A DNA stretch of 64,000 nt from Novosphingobium clariflavum (GTDB lineage Bacteria; Pseudomonadota; Alphaproteobacteria; Sphingomonadales; Sphingomonadaceae): assembly GCF_026420865.1 (NCBI RefSeq), contig NZ_JAPCWC010000007.1, positions 62,001 through 126,000 on the forward strand. Direction: 5' to 3'. A program made the translations under genes and the position numbers. Positions 1-9,304 of the stretch are shown piece by piece. How positions within the stretch are numbered: position 1 is the first letter of the stretch; every line of letters begins with the position of its first letter. A model generated the notes under the pieces. The model made no database searches. It was given only the letters and a program-made list of their open reading frames with translations, and was not told the origin of the DNA.

Positions 1-247
1 CGTCGTTGCGGAAACCGTTGGTGTTCGGAATCTTGCTGTTCTTGCCGACCCACAGGCCGCCGTAGATACCCGTGCCGAGGTGCTCGGCGAACTGGGTGAA
101 GACTTCCTTGTGGTAGACCGGGCCGGGCTTGCCGGCTTCGATCGTCGCGGTGGTCGGCTGGCCGTTGGTGTCGGCCTGAGCCGTGCCTGCGAGCGCGGTG
201 GCGCTCAGCAGGACGGCTGCGGTGGTGAGGCGAAGCGCCTTCAACAT
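1..247 (-). CDS. Secreted alpha-L-arabinofuranosidase, GH51 (N-terminal part, cut by window edge)
   Basis: Only the first 82 residues are in the window. A basic N-terminus and hydrophobic stretch (MLKALRLTTAAVLLSATALA) form a signal peptide with probable cleavage near AQA-D. The mature start carries the GH51 signature FAEHLGTGIYGGLWVGKNS followed by IPNTNGFRND, which lies at the N-terminus of GH51 arabinofuranosidases just before the catalytic barrel. The enzyme would release L-arabinose from arabinan or arabinoxylan oligosaccharides in the periplasm or outside the cell. It is the last visible gene of a minus-strand unit of L-arabinose oxidation genes, 22 bases after the dehydrogenase stop. 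The catalytic acids lie outside the window, so activity cannot be judged. Family call is firm; substrate is inferred from family and neighbours. Confidence 0.85.
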   Translation of the reverse strand, partial: MLKALRLTTAAVLLSATALAGTAQADTNGQPTTATIEAGKPGPVYHKEVFTQFAEHLGTGIYGGLWVGKNSKIPNTNGFRND

Positions 248-269
248 TTCTTGTCCTCTCCCGGAAATA

Positions 270-1196
270 TCAGTCGTGGAATTCTTCGACCAGCGCACGC
301 TTGCCGCGCAGGAAGGCGTCGGCCACGAGGCGCAGCGGGGCGATGTCGACATCGCTGCGGCCGCCCCGGATCAGGTTGGCGAAGCGCGCGTAGAGGCCCG
401 GATATTCCATGTCCTCGTTGTGCTCGGTGCCGCTGGGCAGGGTGAGCACGGCGCCGCCATTGGCGAGCTTGAGCGTTCCGGCATCGGTCTCGACGATGAT
501 GTCCCACGACTGCGGGCCGGTCTGGCGCCAGTCGAGGTCCATGTGGATCTCGGCCCCGGCGGTGTCGCAGAACTCGATGTCGGCGGCGATCGGCGCGGCG
601 CGGTTGGCGGGCAGGCTGAGCGTCGCTTCCTTGAGGAAGAACGGGCGCGGCATGATGTGGGTGGCGATCGAGAGGGCATTGATGCCCGGATCGAACACGC
701 CAAGGCCGCCCGGCTCCCAGATCCAGTCCTGGCCCGGATGCCAGACGCGCACGTCCTCGCGCCAGACGATCTTGGCGCTGAGGATGGTACGCTCGGCCAG
801 CCAGGCACGGGCAGGCGCGACACCGGCGGCGTAGCGCGAGTGCCACGAGGCGAACAGGGTGACGCCCACCTTCTCGGCGCGGCTTTCCAGCGCGGCCACT
901 TCGGCGAGCGTCGCGCCCGGCGGCTTTTCGAGGAACACGTGCATGCCCTTCGACAGCGCCAGCGCGGCCAGGTCGTAACGGACCTGCGGCGGGGTGCAGA
1001 GCGCCACCGCGTCGATCGCCGGACCTTTCTCGATCAGCTCTTCAAGGCTGCTGAAGTGCGGGATGCCTTCGGGGCCGCGATGGTTGGGGCTGACGGTGGC
1101 GCCGATGCTGAAGTTCGGGTTGCCCTCGATCGCGGGGATGTGCTGGTCGCGGGCGATCTTGCCCACGCCAACGATGGCAATGCGGATCGGATCCAT
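270..1196 (-). CDS. L-arabinose / D-galactose 1-dehydrogenase (Gfo/Idh/MocA family)
   Basis: A 308-residue cytoplasmic oxidoreductase. A Rossmann dinucleotide-binding loop GVGKIA lies at about residues 10-16 and the Gfo/Idh/MocA EKPP motif near 93-96. Length and N-terminal pattern (IAIVGVGKIARDQHIPAI) resemble the Azospirillum L-arabinose 1-dehydrogenase and Pseudomonas D-galactose 1-dehydrogenase group. The expected reaction is NAD(P)+-dependent oxidation of L-arabinose to L-arabino-gamma-lactone, the first step of the non-phosphorylating pathway. The gene starts 3 bases after the AraD1-like gene, so the two are co-transcribed, and it precedes the GH51 enzyme. A lactonase, an arabonate dehydratase and a semialdehyde dehydrogenase within 10 kb favour arabinose over galactose as main substrate. 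Confidence 0.85.
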   Translation of the reverse strand: MDPIRIAIVGVGKIARDQHIPAIEGNPNFSIGATVSPNHRGPEGIPHFSSLEELIEKGPAIDAVALCTPPQVRYDLAALALSKGMHVFLEKPPGATLAEVAALESRAEKVGVTLFASWHSRYAAGVAPARAWLAERTILSAKIVWREDVRVWHPGQDWIWEPGGLGVFDPGINALSIATHIMPRPFFLKEATLSLPANRAAPIAADIEFCDTAGAEIHMDLDWRQTGPQSWDIIVETDAGTLKLANGGAVLTLPSGTEHNEDMEYPGLYARFANLIRGGRSDVDIAPLRLVADAFLRGKRALVEEFHD

Positions 1197-1199
1197 GGC

Positions 1200-2204
1200 T
1201 CAGAGTGCCTTCACGGTCATGGTCGCCGCAGCCGGAGCGGCAGCGCGGGCGAGCGGGTTGGCGACCGGCAGGGTGAACGGCGCGGCCGAGATCTCGAACA
1301 CGTCGCCTTCCTGGGTGGTCACGCCGTCGCTGAACGAGAGCGTGGCGGTGCCGAAGAAGTGGACATGCACGTCGCCGGCGCGGCGGAACAGGTCGTACTT
1401 GAAGTGGTGGTGCTCAAGGTTGGCGAACGTGTGCGACATGTTCGCCTCGCCCGAGAGGAAGGGCTTTTCCCAGATCGTTTCGCCATCGCGGACGATCTTG
1501 CTGGTGCCCTCGATCTTCTCCGGCGGGGTGCCGAGCAGCAGTTCCGGGCCAAGCGCAGCCTGGCGCAGCTTCGAGTGGGCAAGCCAGAGGTAGTTGTGAC
1601 GCTCGGTCACGTGGTCCGAGAACTCGTTGGCGAGCGCGAGGCCGAGGCGGTACACGGTGCCGTCTTCACCGACGATGTAGATGCCGGCGAGTTCCGGCTC
1701 TTCGCCGCCGTCCTTGGCGAACGCAGGCATGGTCAGCGCTTCGCCGGGGCCGACGAGCAGCTGGCCATCGCCCTTGTAGAACCATTCCGGCTGCTGGCCT
1801 TCGGTGCCGGCCGCGGGCTTGCCGCCTTCGAGACCCTCAAGGAACATGCGCATGGAATCGGTGACGTTCTCACCCGAGGCGGCGGCGGCGTGCATCTTGT
1901 TGCGGCCTTCGGCCGAACCGAGGTGCGTGAGGCCGGTGCCGGTCAGCAGCAGATGGGCGGAATCGTCGTGGTCGATCGGGGCCAGCAGGGTGCCGGCGGC
2001 GAATTCGGCGGCAATGTCGACCGCTTCGCCCGCGGTGCAAGCCTTGGCAGCCTCGGACAGCGTCACACCGTCGGCAATGGCGCGCAGCGCGAGTTCGCGG
2101 GTGGTGGTGACGCCCTGCAGGAAGTGGGCGGCATCGCCCTCGGCAAGGATGACGGAGCGCACGCCGTCGGGCGCGCGATGCTGGAGCAGGCGAAGGTAGG
2201 TCAT
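1200..2204 (-). CDS. AraD1/GguC family protein, probable 2-keto-3-deoxy-L-arabonate dehydratase
   Basis: A 334-residue protein of the GguC/AraD1 family, related to the fumarylacetoacetate hydrolase fold. The C-terminal half has conserved blocks GNANE-like ALANEFSDH, NYLWLAHSKLR and HVHFFGTATLSF. In a phosphorylation-free L-arabinose pathway one enzyme must dehydrate L-2-keto-3-deoxyarabonate to 2-ketoglutarate semialdehyde. No DapA-type dehydratase is visible in this locus, so this protein is the natural candidate. It sits between the semialdehyde dehydrogenase (upstream) and arabinose dehydrogenase (3 bases downstream). The start codon has a GGAGAG-containing leader. Family placement is fairly sure; the exact reaction is inferred from pathway logic. 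Confidence 0.72.
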   Translation of the reverse strand: MTYLRLLQHRAPDGVRSVILAEGDAAHFLQGVTTTRELALRAIADGVTLSEAAKACTAGEAVDIAAEFAAGTLLAPIDHDDSAHLLLTGTGLTHLGSAEGRNKMHAAAASGENVTDSMRMFLEGLEGGKPAAGTEGQQPEWFYKGDGQLLVGPGEALTMPAFAKDGGEEPELAGIYIVGEDGTVYRLGLALANEFSDHVTERHNYLWLAHSKLRQAALGPELLLGTPPEKIEGTSKIVRDGETIWEKPFLSGEANMSHTFANLEHHHFKYDLFRRAGDVHVHFFGTATLSFSDGVTTQEGDVFEISAAPFTLPVANPLARAAAPAAATMTVKAL

Positions 2205-2221
2205 GGAGATCTCTCCCGGAT

Positions 2222-2255
2222 CCGCGGCGCGCCTTCTTGGGGGAGCGCGCCGCGG
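2222..2255 (-). other. Intercistronic GC-rich hairpin
   Basis: A perfect 11-bp stem (CCGCGGCGCGC / GCGCGCCGCGG) with a 12-nt loop lies between the semialdehyde dehydrogenase stop and the AraD1 start. There is no T-tract on the minus strand, so it is more likely an mRNA-processing or stability hairpin, or a partial attenuator, than a full terminator. Confidence 0.5.
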
Positions 2256-2271
2256 CAGTTGGGTTGGCAGA

Positions 2272-3798
2272 TTAGAGGGTAAGCGTGCCGTCGATCAGGC
2301 GCGGCGCGCCGTCACCGTAGGCGGCGTCGCGCAGTTCCGCCGGAAGCAGGCCCTGCGCGAAGTTCTGGTAGCTGACCGGACGCAGGAAGCGGTCGATCGC
2401 CAGGCTGCCGACCGACGTGGTGCGCGGGTCGGTGGTCGAGGGGAACGGGCCGCCGTGCACCATCGCGTGGCACACTTCGACGCCGGTCGGCCAACCGTTG
2501 ACGAGGATACGGCCAACCTTGCGCTCCAGCACCGGCAGCAGGCGCGAAGCAGCGGCTTCGTCGGCCTCGTCCATGTGCAGGGTGGCGGTCAGCTGCCCTT
2601 CCAGGCCTTCGAGCAGGCCGGCGAGTTCGGCTTCGTCCTTGCAGACGACGACGATCGACGCGGCGCCGAACACTTCGTGGCCGATCGCCTTGTCGGCGAG
2701 GAACTGGGCGGCCGTGGTCTGGAACAGGATCGCACCGCCGGTGGTCTTGCTGCCTTCCTCGCCCTTGGCGATGGTCTCGACGCCCGCGTTGCCTTCAAGC
2801 GCTTCGACGCCCTTGGCATAAGCGGCGGCGATGCCGGTGGTCAGCATGGTCTGCGGCTTGGCTTCGGCAACACCGCCGGTGGCGGCAGCGACGAAGGCGT
2901 CCAGGCCTTCACCCTCGACGGCCAGGATCAGGCCGGGGTTGGTGCAGAACTGGCCGGCACCCATCGTCAGCGAACCGACGAAAGCGCTGCCAAGGGCTTC
3001 ACCGCGCGCCTTGAGCGCTTCGGGGAGCAGCAGCACCGGGTTGATGCTCGACATTTCGGCATAGACCGGGATCGGCACTTCGCGGGCCGCGGCCAGCTTG
3101 GCCAGGGCAAGACCGCCACCGCGCGAACCGGTGAAGCCAACCGCCATGATGCGCGGGTCCTGGACGAGCGCGGCGCCGAGTTCGTTCGACGGACCGACGA
3201 GGTGCTGGAACACGCCTTCGGGCAGACCGGCATCCTTGACCGCCTTGGCGATCGCACCGGCAATCAGGCCACCGGTGATCGGGTGGGCCGGGTGGCCCTT
3301 GACCACGACCGGGCAACCGGCGGCGAGCGCCGAAGCGGTGTCACCGCCCGCGGTCGAGAAGGCGAGCGGGAAGTTCGAGGCGCCGAACACGGCGACCGGA
3401 CCGACCGGGATCATGCGCAGGCGCAGGTCGGGACGGGGCAGCGGAGCGCGGTCCGGCATGGCCGGATCGATGCGCAGCTGCTGCCACTGGCCCTTGCGCA
3501 CGACATCCGCGAACAGGCGCAGCTGGCCCATGGTGCGGCCACGCTCACCTTCACCACGGCCGCGCGGCAGACCGCTCTCGGCCATGTAGGCCTCGATCAG
3601 CGGCTCGCCGATGGCGAGGATCTCGTCGGCGATTCGCTCCAGGAACGACGCGCGGGTTTCACGATCGGTGGCGCGGTAGGTATCGAAGGCCGCGGCGGCT
3701 GCGGCGCAAGCGGCAGCGACATCGGCAGTGCCGTTCACGGCCAGCGGTTCACCCTGGGGTTCGCCGGTTGCGGCCACGATGGAACGGAATTCGGTCAT
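2272..3798 (-). CDS. 2-ketoglutarate (2,5-dioxopentanoate) semialdehyde dehydrogenase, NADP+-type
   Basis: A 508-residue aldehyde dehydrogenase. Visible motifs are the cofactor-loop VKGHP near 167-170, GFTGSRGGG at 221-229, the general-base Glu in AEMSS at about 248, and the catalytic Cys in GAGQFCTNPG at about 285. GGSLA-type spacing and length fit the 2-ketoglutarate semialdehyde dehydrogenase subgroup (EC 1.2.1.26). It oxidises 2-ketoglutarate semialdehyde to 2-ketoglutarate, the final step of oxidative L-arabinose breakdown, feeding the TCA cycle. It is the first gene of the minus-strand unit and diverges from the GntR regulator across a 110-base gap that holds a candidate operator. Product call is strong by family and context. 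Confidence 0.87.
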   Translation of the reverse strand: MTEFRSIVAATGEPQGEPLAVNGTADVAAACAAAAAAFDTYRATDRETRASFLERIADEILAIGEPLIEAYMAESGLPRGRGEGERGRTMGQLRLFADVVRKGQWQQLRIDPAMPDRAPLPRPDLRLRMIPVGPVAVFGASNFPLAFSTAGGDTASALAAGCPVVVKGHPAHPITGGLIAGAIAKAVKDAGLPEGVFQHLVGPSNELGAALVQDPRIMAVGFTGSRGGGLALAKLAAAREVPIPVYAEMSSINPVLLLPEALKARGEALGSAFVGSLTMGAGQFCTNPGLILAVEGEGLDAFVAAATGGVAEAKPQTMLTTGIAAAYAKGVEALEGNAGVETIAKGEEGSKTTGGAILFQTTAAQFLADKAIGHEVFGAASIVVVCKDEAELAGLLEGLEGQLTATLHMDEADEAAASRLLPVLERKVGRILVNGWPTGVEVCHAMVHGGPFPSTTDPRTTSVGSLAIDRFLRPVSYQNFAQGLLPAELRDAAYGDGAPRLIDGTLTL

Positions 3799-3811
3799 TT
3801 GGGGTCTCCCT

Positions 3812-3826
3812 ATTTACTCCGACATA
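3812..3826. promoter_or_regulatory. Candidate GntR-type operator, site 1
   Basis: Read on the minus strand the site is TATGTCGGAGTAAAT, just upstream of the semialdehyde dehydrogenase start. It closely matches the site at 6154-6170 (TTTGTCGGACTATAT). The TGTC-G-GAC core is the imperfect palindrome typical of FadR-subfamily operators. Binding by the adjacent regulator is inferred. Confidence 0.4.
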
Positions 3827-3910
3827 TTCCGAGCGAACGCGAAACGCAATGTTTGTCGTTCCTTCGCGCGGAAAGGGCTGTTAGGTTCCTGAGGGGAGGT
3901 GCCATTAACA

Positions 3911-4678
3911 GTGTCAGAAGCCAATTTCGTGAACGAAGAAGAAAGTGCAAGGCCGGCCGACGAGGCCCGGGGTCCGGGCCGCCGCCTGCACGGCGCCATC
4001 GCCCATAAACTGGGAACGGCCATCTTGTCCGGCAAATATGCACCCGGAGACATTCTTTCTGGTGAAGTGGCCTTCGCCGAGGAGCTGCAAGTCTCGCGCA
4101 GCGCCTATCGCGAGGCCATTCAGGTGCTCACCGCGAAGGGTCTGGTGGCAAGCCGCCCCAAGGCCGGCACGCGCGTGCTGCCCCGCGACCGGTGGAACCT
4201 GCTCGATCCCGAAGTGCTCGGCTGGGCCTTCGCGGGGGAGCCGGACATCGAGTTCGTGCGCAGCCTGTTCGAACTGCGCGCCATCGTCGAACCGGCAGCC
4301 GCCCGCCTTGCCGCGCAGCGCCGCGACAAGGACGACCTCAAGGCGATGAAGGAAGCGTTGACGGCGATGCGCCGCCACACCCTCACCACCGAGGCCGGAC
4401 GGGCGGCGGACCGCGACTTCCACAATGCGATCCTGCAGGCGACCCGCAACGACGCCCTGCTGGTGCTCAGCGCCTCGATCGGCGCGGCGGTGAACTGGAC
4501 CACCCAGTTCAAGCAGCGCGCCCGCGCCCTGCCCCGCAACCCGATCCCGGACCACGTGCGCGTCTACGACGCCATCGCCGCCGGGGACGCGGCGGGCGCG
4601 GCAGAGGCCATGAACGTACTGGTCGACCTGGCGCTCGAGGATACCCGCACCGCGATGGGGCAGCCGGACGGGGTGTGA
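3911..4678 (+). CDS. FadR/GntR-family transcriptional regulator (FCD domain), arabinose locus
   Basis: A regulator of about 255 residues. The N-terminal winged helix-turn-helix is typical GntR (KLGTAILSGKYAPGDILSGE, then ELQVSRSAYREAIQVL), followed by the all-helical FCD ligand domain with LFELRAIVEPAAARLAA and the DFHNAIL metal/ligand region. Two GTG starts are possible, at 3899 and 3911. The GGGGAGG ribosome-binding sequence at 3893-3899 overlaps the first and is suitably spaced for the second, so 3911 is preferred. The gene is transcribed away from the arabinose oxidation operon. It probably represses that operon and senses a pathway sugar acid. Ligand and sites are inferred. Confidence 0.85.
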   Translation: MSEANFVNEEESARPADEARGPGRRLHGAIAHKLGTAILSGKYAPGDILSGEVAFAEELQVSRSAYREAIQVLTAKGLVASRPKAGTRVLPRDRWNLLDPEVLGWAFAGEPDIEFVRSLFELRAIVEPAAARLAAQRRDKDDLKAMKEALTAMRRHTLTTEAGRAADRDFHNAILQATRNDALLVLSASIGAAVNWTTQFKQRARALPRNPIPDHVRVYDAIAAGDAAGAAEAMNVLVDLALEDTRTAMGQPDGV

Positions 4679-4702
4679 CCGCCCCTCCTGCAGACGCATA
4701 AG

Positions 4703-4738
4703 AAAAAGGCCCCGGCGATCGCTCGCCGGGGCCTTTTT
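4703..4738. terminator. Bidirectional rho-independent terminator
   Basis: A long stem AAAAAGGCCCCGGCGA / TCGCCGGGGCCTTTTT with a short loop sits between the convergent GntR regulator (plus) and the sugar symporter (minus). A- and T-tracts on both sides make it work in both directions. Confidence 0.92.
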
Positions 4739-4759
4739 CGTTATGGCTCGAAGCCCGTG

Positions 4760-6082
4760 TTACCCGGCCGCTTCGGGAACCAGGTCCGGCTCCGCATGCG
4801 TGGTCTTGCTGCCCCAGAGCGCATAGAACAGCACATAGAGTTCGCAGATCGCGGTGAGCAGGAACGAGGTCTGGAGACCGTAGGTATCGGCCAGCCAGCC
4901 CTGCACCACCACCAGCGCGCCGCCGGCAATCGCCATCACGAGCAGGCCCGAGGCTTCCTCGGTCAGCGGGCCAAGGCCCTTGATGCCGAGCGTGAAGATG
5001 GTCGGGAACATGATCGAGTGGAACAGGCCGACGAGGATCAGCGACCACATGGCAACCGGGCCATGCGCAAAGACGGTGATCATCATGACCGCGAAGGCGC
5101 CGACCGAGAAGAACGCCAGAACCTTGCCCGCATCGAAGCGCTGCATGATCGCCGAGCCCGCGAAACGGCCCACCATCATGCCGCCCCACAGGAAGCTGAG
5201 GTACTTGCCTGCCTGCTCGTGCGTCAGGTTGGCAATGTCGGGCTGGCTGACGAAGTTCACGAAGAGGTTGGCAACGCCGATTTCCGCGATCAGGTAGATG
5301 AAGATCGCAGGAATGCCGAAGACCAGGTTGCGGTGCTTGAACAGCTCCGGATTGATCAGGCCCGAACGCTTCGCCTTGTCGGCGGGCGAGGCGGACTTCA
5401 TCGCCGGCAGCGGGAACTTGGCGATGACGACGGCCAGGATCACCAGCACCACCGCAACGAGTGCGTAAGGCAGGATCACCGAGTGCGCGTCAGCCAGACG
5501 ATCGGCCTCGCTCAGCACGGTTCCCGCAGCGGCCGTGCCGCTCTTCGAACGGCCGAGAATGAGGTAGGCGCCGAACATCGGGGCGAGCATGGTGCCCATC
5601 GAGTTGAGCGCCTGCACCAGATTGAGGCGCGAGGAAGCGGTCTCGGGCTTGCCGACGACGGCGACGTAAGGGTTGGCGGCGACCTGCAGCAGGGTGATGC
5701 CGCTGGCGATCACGAAGAGCATCACCAGAGTCACGCCGTAGGACGGAATGCTGGCGGCGGCCATCATGCCCACGGCGCCGGCCGCCATGATCAGCAGGCC
5801 GATCACCAGCGACTTCTGGTAGCCGATCTTCTCGATCAGCTTGGCCGAGGGAATCGAGGCGAAGAAGTAAGCGATGAACCAGACCGATTCGATCAGCGTC
5901 GTCTGCGTGTAGGACAGCTCGAACACGCTGCGCAGGTGCGGCAGCAGCGTGTTATTGATGACGGTGATGAAGCCCCACATGAAGAAAAGGCTGGCAAGCA
6001 GCGCCAGCGCGGGGCCGTAGCGGACACCCGCCTGCGGCGTGTGCGCCACGGGGGCATCGGCAGATGATACCACTGGGGGCAT
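4760..6082 (-). CDS. Sugar MFS transporter, FucP-like proton symporter
   Basis: About 440 residues with roughly 12 hydrophobic segments. It shows FucP/glucose-galactose symporter family features: FFMWGFITVINNTLLPHL in the first helix, LLQVAANPYV in the fourth to fifth helix, and LNLVQALNSMGTMLAP. It would import a monosaccharide such as L-arabinose (or galactose/fucose) across the inner membrane with a proton. The reading frame is open further upstream to 6202, but ATG at 6082 is chosen because it has AGAGGA seven bases ahead and the protein then begins like the family. It diverges from the aldose epimerase across a promoter region with a candidate GntR site. Transport role is firm; substrate is inferred from context. 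Confidence 0.85.
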   Translation of the reverse strand: MPPVVSSADAPVAHTPQAGVRYGPALALLASLFFMWGFITVINNTLLPHLRSVFELSYTQTTLIESVWFIAYFFASIPSAKLIEKIGYQKSLVIGLLIMAAGAVGMMAAASIPSYGVTLVMLFVIASGITLLQVAANPYVAVVGKPETASSRLNLVQALNSMGTMLAPMFGAYLILGRSKSGTAAAGTVLSEADRLADAHSVILPYALVAVVLVILAVVIAKFPLPAMKSASPADKAKRSGLINPELFKHRNLVFGIPAIFIYLIAEIGVANLFVNFVSQPDIANLTHEQAGKYLSFLWGGMMVGRFAGSAIMQRFDAGKVLAFFSVGAFAVMMITVFAHGPVAMWSLILVGLFHSIMFPTIFTLGIKGLGPLTEEASGLLVMAIAGGALVVVQGWLADTYGLQTSFLLTAICELYVLFYALWGSKTTHAEPDLVPEAAG

Positions 6083-6153
6083 GTCTATCCTCTCGTAACA
6101 AAGCTGCCGGACCGCGATTATCCAATCTGGGGCAAACCGGCTTGCGCTCTTTC

Positions 6154-6170
6154 TATTTGTCGGACTATAT
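6154..6170. promoter_or_regulatory. Candidate GntR-type operator, site 2
   Basis: TATTTGTCGGACTATAT lies between the divergent symporter and epimerase genes. It shares the TTGTCGGA core and AT-rich flanks with site 1 at 3812-3826, suggesting joint control of both transcription units by the FadR-type regulator. Confidence 0.4.
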
Positions 6171-6267
6171 GCGCGAAACGGCCTCGTCAATGCCTTGTGC
6201 ATGGGGCGACAGCCACGCCCACAACGAGATTCGTCCTCACACAGAAATCAAAATGGGAGCTACGGGA

Positions 6268-7419
6268 ATGAGGATTCTGCGCAAGGCTTTTGTGACTTCC
6301 ACCGCACTTTCTCTTGCCTGCGTGATTCCGGGTGCCGCTCTGGCTGCCGACGCTTCGCAGGCCCCTGCCGGCACGCTGTCGAACGGCAGCCCGGTCACCG
6401 CCGTGACGCTGAAGGCCGCCAACGGCGTTTCCGCCACCATCCTGAGCTTCGGCGCCACCTTGTGGAAGCTCGACGTGCCCGACCGCGACGGCAAGGTCGC
6501 CGACGTGCTGCTCGGCTATGACGACATCGCCAGCTACGAGAAGCGCCCGAACTACTGGGGCGCCACCATCGGCCGCTACGGCAACCGCATCGCGAACGGC
6601 CAGTTCAGCCTCGATGGCAAGACCTACCAGCTTCCCCAGAACGACCACGGCCAGTCGCTGCACGGCGGCGGCAAGGGCTGGGACGTGCAGAACTGGAAGG
6701 TCGAGCAGGTCAAGTCCGGCCCCGTCGCCACCGCCGTGTTCACGCTGGTCAGCCCCGACGGCGATTCGGGCTACCCCGGCACCGTGAAGACCAAGGTCAC
6801 CTACTCGCTCGACGAGAAGGGCAATCTGCAGATCGTCTTCGAGGCGACCACCGACAAGCCGACGGTCATCAACATGACCAACCACGCCATCTTCAACATG
6901 GCGGGTGAAGGCGCGCCCCGCGACGCAATCCAGGAACTGCTGACGATCCCGGCGGGCCACTACACCCCGGTGAACGACAAGCTGATCCCGACCGGCGAAC
7001 TGCGCGACGTGACCGGCACCGCGTTCGACTTCCGCAAGCCCCGCGTGGTTGCCGAAGGCATCCGCGACGGCAAGGACGAGCAGATCGTCATGGGCCGCGG
7101 CTACGACCACAACTTCGCGCTCGACAAGGGCGTGACCAAGACGCCGGAGCTTGCCGCGCGTCTTGAAGATCCCGTTTCGGGTCGCGTCCTCGAACTGCTG
7201 ACGACCGAACCCGGCGTCCAGTTCTATGCCGGCAACTTCCTCGATGGCACCTTCATCGGCAAGAACGGCCACCTCTATCGCATGGGCGACGGAATCGCGC
7301 TGGAACCGCAGAAGTTCCCGGATTCGCCGAACCATGCAAACTTCCCGTCCACCCGCGTCGATCCCGGCAAGCCCTACAAGCATGTCATGATCTACCGCGT
7401 GTCCACCTCTTCGCGCTGA
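6268..7419 (+). CDS. galM: Periplasmic aldose 1-epimerase (mutarotase)
   Basis: About 383 residues. The N-terminus [20 protein letters not shown]...AALA is a clear signal peptide, so the enzyme acts in the periplasm. Galactose-mutarotase motifs follow: [26 protein letters not shown], the catalytic His region [21 protein letters not shown], and the late GLALEPQ-like [14 protein letters not shown]. It interconverts alpha and beta anomers of an aldose, here probably arabinose or galactose released by outer enzymes. ATG 6268 is preferred over an in-frame upstream ATG at 6253 because TGGGAGC precedes it by 8 bases and it gives the proper signal peptide. It is followed after 20 bases by the arabonate dehydratase gene and likely shares its transcript. 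Confidence 0.9.
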   Translation: MRILRKAFVTSTALSLACVIPGAALAADASQAPAGTLSNGSPVTAVTLKAANGVSATILSFGATLWKLDVPDRDGKVADVLLGYDDIASYEKRPNYWGATIGRYGNRIANGQFSLDGKTYQLPQNDHGQSLHGGGKGWDVQNWKVEQVKSGPVATAVFTLVSPDGDSGYPGTVKTKVTYSLDEKGNLQIVFEATTDKPTVINMTNHAIFNMAGEGAPRDAIQELLTIPAGHYTPVNDKLIPTGELRDVTGTAFDFRKPRVVAEGIRDGKDEQIVMGRGYDHNFALDKGVTKTPELAARLEDPVSGRVLELLTTEPGVQFYAGNFLDGTFIGKNGHLYRMGDGIALEPQKFPDSPNHANFPSTRVDPGKPYKHVMIYRVSTSSR

Positions 7420-7439
7420 CAGAACGAAACGAACGCCCC

Positions 7440-9236
7440 ATGACCGAAAAGACTGCACCCAAGCTGCGTTCGCGCGCCTGGTTCGACAATCCCGACAACA
7501 TCGACATGACCTCGCTCTATCTGGAGCGATACCTGAACTTCGGTCTCAGCCTGGAAGAGCTTCGCTCGGGCAAGCCGATCATCGGTATCGCCCAGACCGG
7601 CAGCGACCTGTCGCCGTGCAACCGCCACCACCTGGTGCTGGCCGAGCGCATCCGCGAAGGCATCCGCGAGGCCGGTGGCATCGCCATCGAGTTCCCGGTG
7701 CACCCGATCCAGGAAACCGGCAAGCGCCCGACCGCAGGTCTTGACCGCAACCTCGCCTACCTCGGCCTCGTCGAGGCGATCTACGGCTACCCGCTCGACG
7801 GCGTGGTGCTGACCACCGGCTGCGACAAGACCACCCCGGCGCTGCTGATGGCGGCCGCTACCGTGAACATCCCGGCGATCGCCCTGTCGGTCGGCCCGAT
7901 GCTCAACGGCTGGCACAAGGGCGAGCGTACCGGCTCGGGCACGATCGTGTGGAAGGGCCGCCAGATGCTGGCGGCGGGCGAGATCGACGACGAGGGCTTC
8001 ATCAAGCTCGTCGCCTCGTCGGCCCCCTCGACCGGCTACTGCAACACCATGGGCACGGCGACCACGATGAACTCGCTCGCCGAAGCGCTCGGCATGATGC
8101 TGCCCGGTTCGGCCGCGATCCCCGCGCCCTACCGTGACCGCCAGGAATGCGCCTATTACACCGGCAAGCGCATCGTCGACATGGTGCACGAGGATCTCAA
8201 GCCCTCGGACATCCTGACGCTGGAAGCGTTCCACAACGCCATCGCCGTCAATGCCGCCATCGGCGGTTCGACCAACGCCCCGATCCACCTTGCCGCCATC
8301 GCCCGCCACATCGGCGTGGAACTGCCGCTCAAGGACTGGGAAACCGTCGGCCACAAGATCCCGCTGCTGGTGAACCTGCAGCCCGCCGGCGAGTACCTCG
8401 GCGAAGACTACTACCGTGCCGGCGGCGTGCCCGCCGTGGTCGCCCAGCTGATCAAGCAGGGCCTGATCCACGAGGGCGCGATGACCGTCAATGGCAAGAC
8501 CATGGGCGACAACTGCCGCGATGCCACGATCGAGGACGAGCGCGTCATCAAGACCTTCGACACCCCGCTGGTCGAGGAAGCGGGCTTCCTGGTGCTGTCG
8601 GGCAACCTGTTCGACGCCGCGATCATGAAGACCAGCGTGATCTCCAAGGAGTTCCGCGACCGCTACCTGTCGAACCCGGCGGACCCGGATGCCTTCGAAG
8701 GCCCGGCCGTGGTGTTCGACGGTCCCGAGGACTACCACCACCGCATCGACGATCCGGCCACCGGCATCACCCCCGACACCCTGCTGTTCATGCGCGGCGC
8801 CGGCCCGATCGGCTATCCGGGCGCGGCGGAAGTCGTCAACATGCGTCCGCCGGCCTACCTCATCACCGAAGGCGTCACTGCGCTTCCCTGCATCGGTGAC
8901 GGCCGCCAGTCCGGCACTTCGGGCAGCCCCTCGATCCTCAACGCCAGCCCCGAAGCGGCGGCGATGGGCGGTCTGGCCCTGCTCGAAACCGGCGACCGCG
9001 TGCGCATGGACCTCAAGAAGGGCCGCGTGGACGTGCTCATTTCCGACGAGGAACTGACCGCCCGCCGCGAAGCTCTCGAAGCCAAGGGCGGCTATGCCTA
9101 CCCGGCCTCGCAGACCCCCTGGCAGGAAATCCAGCGCTCGGTCGTGGGCCAGATGGACACCGGCGCAATCCTCGAAGGCGCCGAGAAGTACCAGCGCATC
9201 GCCCAGACCAAGGGTCTGCCGCGCGACAACCACTAA
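7440..9236 (+). CDS. L-arabonate dehydratase (IlvD/Edd family)
   Basis: A 598-residue Fe-S dehydratase. Candidate cluster cysteines are C60 (SDLSPC), C128 (TTGCDKT) and C201 (STGYCNTMG), spaced as in characterised sugar-acid dehydratases of the IlvD/Edd family. The alkoxide-serine region near the C-terminus reads [14 protein letters not shown]. The predicted reaction is dehydration of L-arabonate to L-2-keto-3-deoxyarabonate, step 3 of the oxidative pathway. It lies between the mutarotase and the lactonase genes. A related pentonate (D-xylonate, D-fuconate) cannot be excluded as extra substrate. Confidence 0.87.
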   Translation: MTEKTAPKLRSRAWFDNPDNIDMTSLYLERYLNFGLSLEELRSGKPIIGIAQTGSDLSPCNRHHLVLAERIREGIREAGGIAIEFPVHPIQETGKRPTAGLDRNLAYLGLVEAIYGYPLDGVVLTTGCDKTTPALLMAAATVNIPAIALSVGPMLNGWHKGERTGSGTIVWKGRQMLAAGEIDDEGFIKLVASSAPSTGYCNTMGTATTMNSLAEALGMMLPGSAAIPAPYRDRQECAYYTGKRIVDMVHEDLKPSDILTLEAFHNAIAVNAAIGGSTNAPIHLAAIARHIGVELPLKDWETVGHKIPLLVNLQPAGEYLGEDYYRAGGVPAVVAQLIKQGLIHEGAMTVNGKTMGDNCRDATIEDERVIKTFDTPLVEEAGFLVLSGNLFDAAIMKTSVISKEFRDRYLSNPADPDAFEGPAVVFDGPEDYHHRIDDPATGITPDTLLFMRGAGPIGYPGAAEVVNMRPPAYLITEGVTALPCIGDGRQSGTSGSPSILNASPEAAAMGGLALLETGDRVRMDLKKGRVDVLISDEELTARREALEAKGGYAYPASQTPWQEIQRSVVGQMDTGAILEGAEKYQRIAQTKGLPRDNH

Positions 9237-9243
9237 GCTCTGT

Positions 9244-9273
9244 TCCGGGCCGAAGCGTTTGTTTCGGCCCGGA
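9244..9273 (+). terminator. Hairpin after the arabonate dehydratase gene
   Basis: Perfect 11-bp stem TCCGGGCCGAA / TTCGGCCCGGA with an 8-nt loop starts 8 bases after the stop codon. No T-tract follows, so it may slow or protect the transcript rather than terminate it fully. Confidence 0.55.
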
Positions 9274-9304
9274 CATTGCACCGAATTGCCCGGGTTTCCG
9301 GGCG

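Noticed and set aside
183..2282. Very long open frame on the plus strand opposite the dehydrogenase and AraD1 genes
   Set aside because: It is antisense to two well-conserved genes, is Arg/Gly/Ala-rich without motifs, and arises from high GC at third positions.
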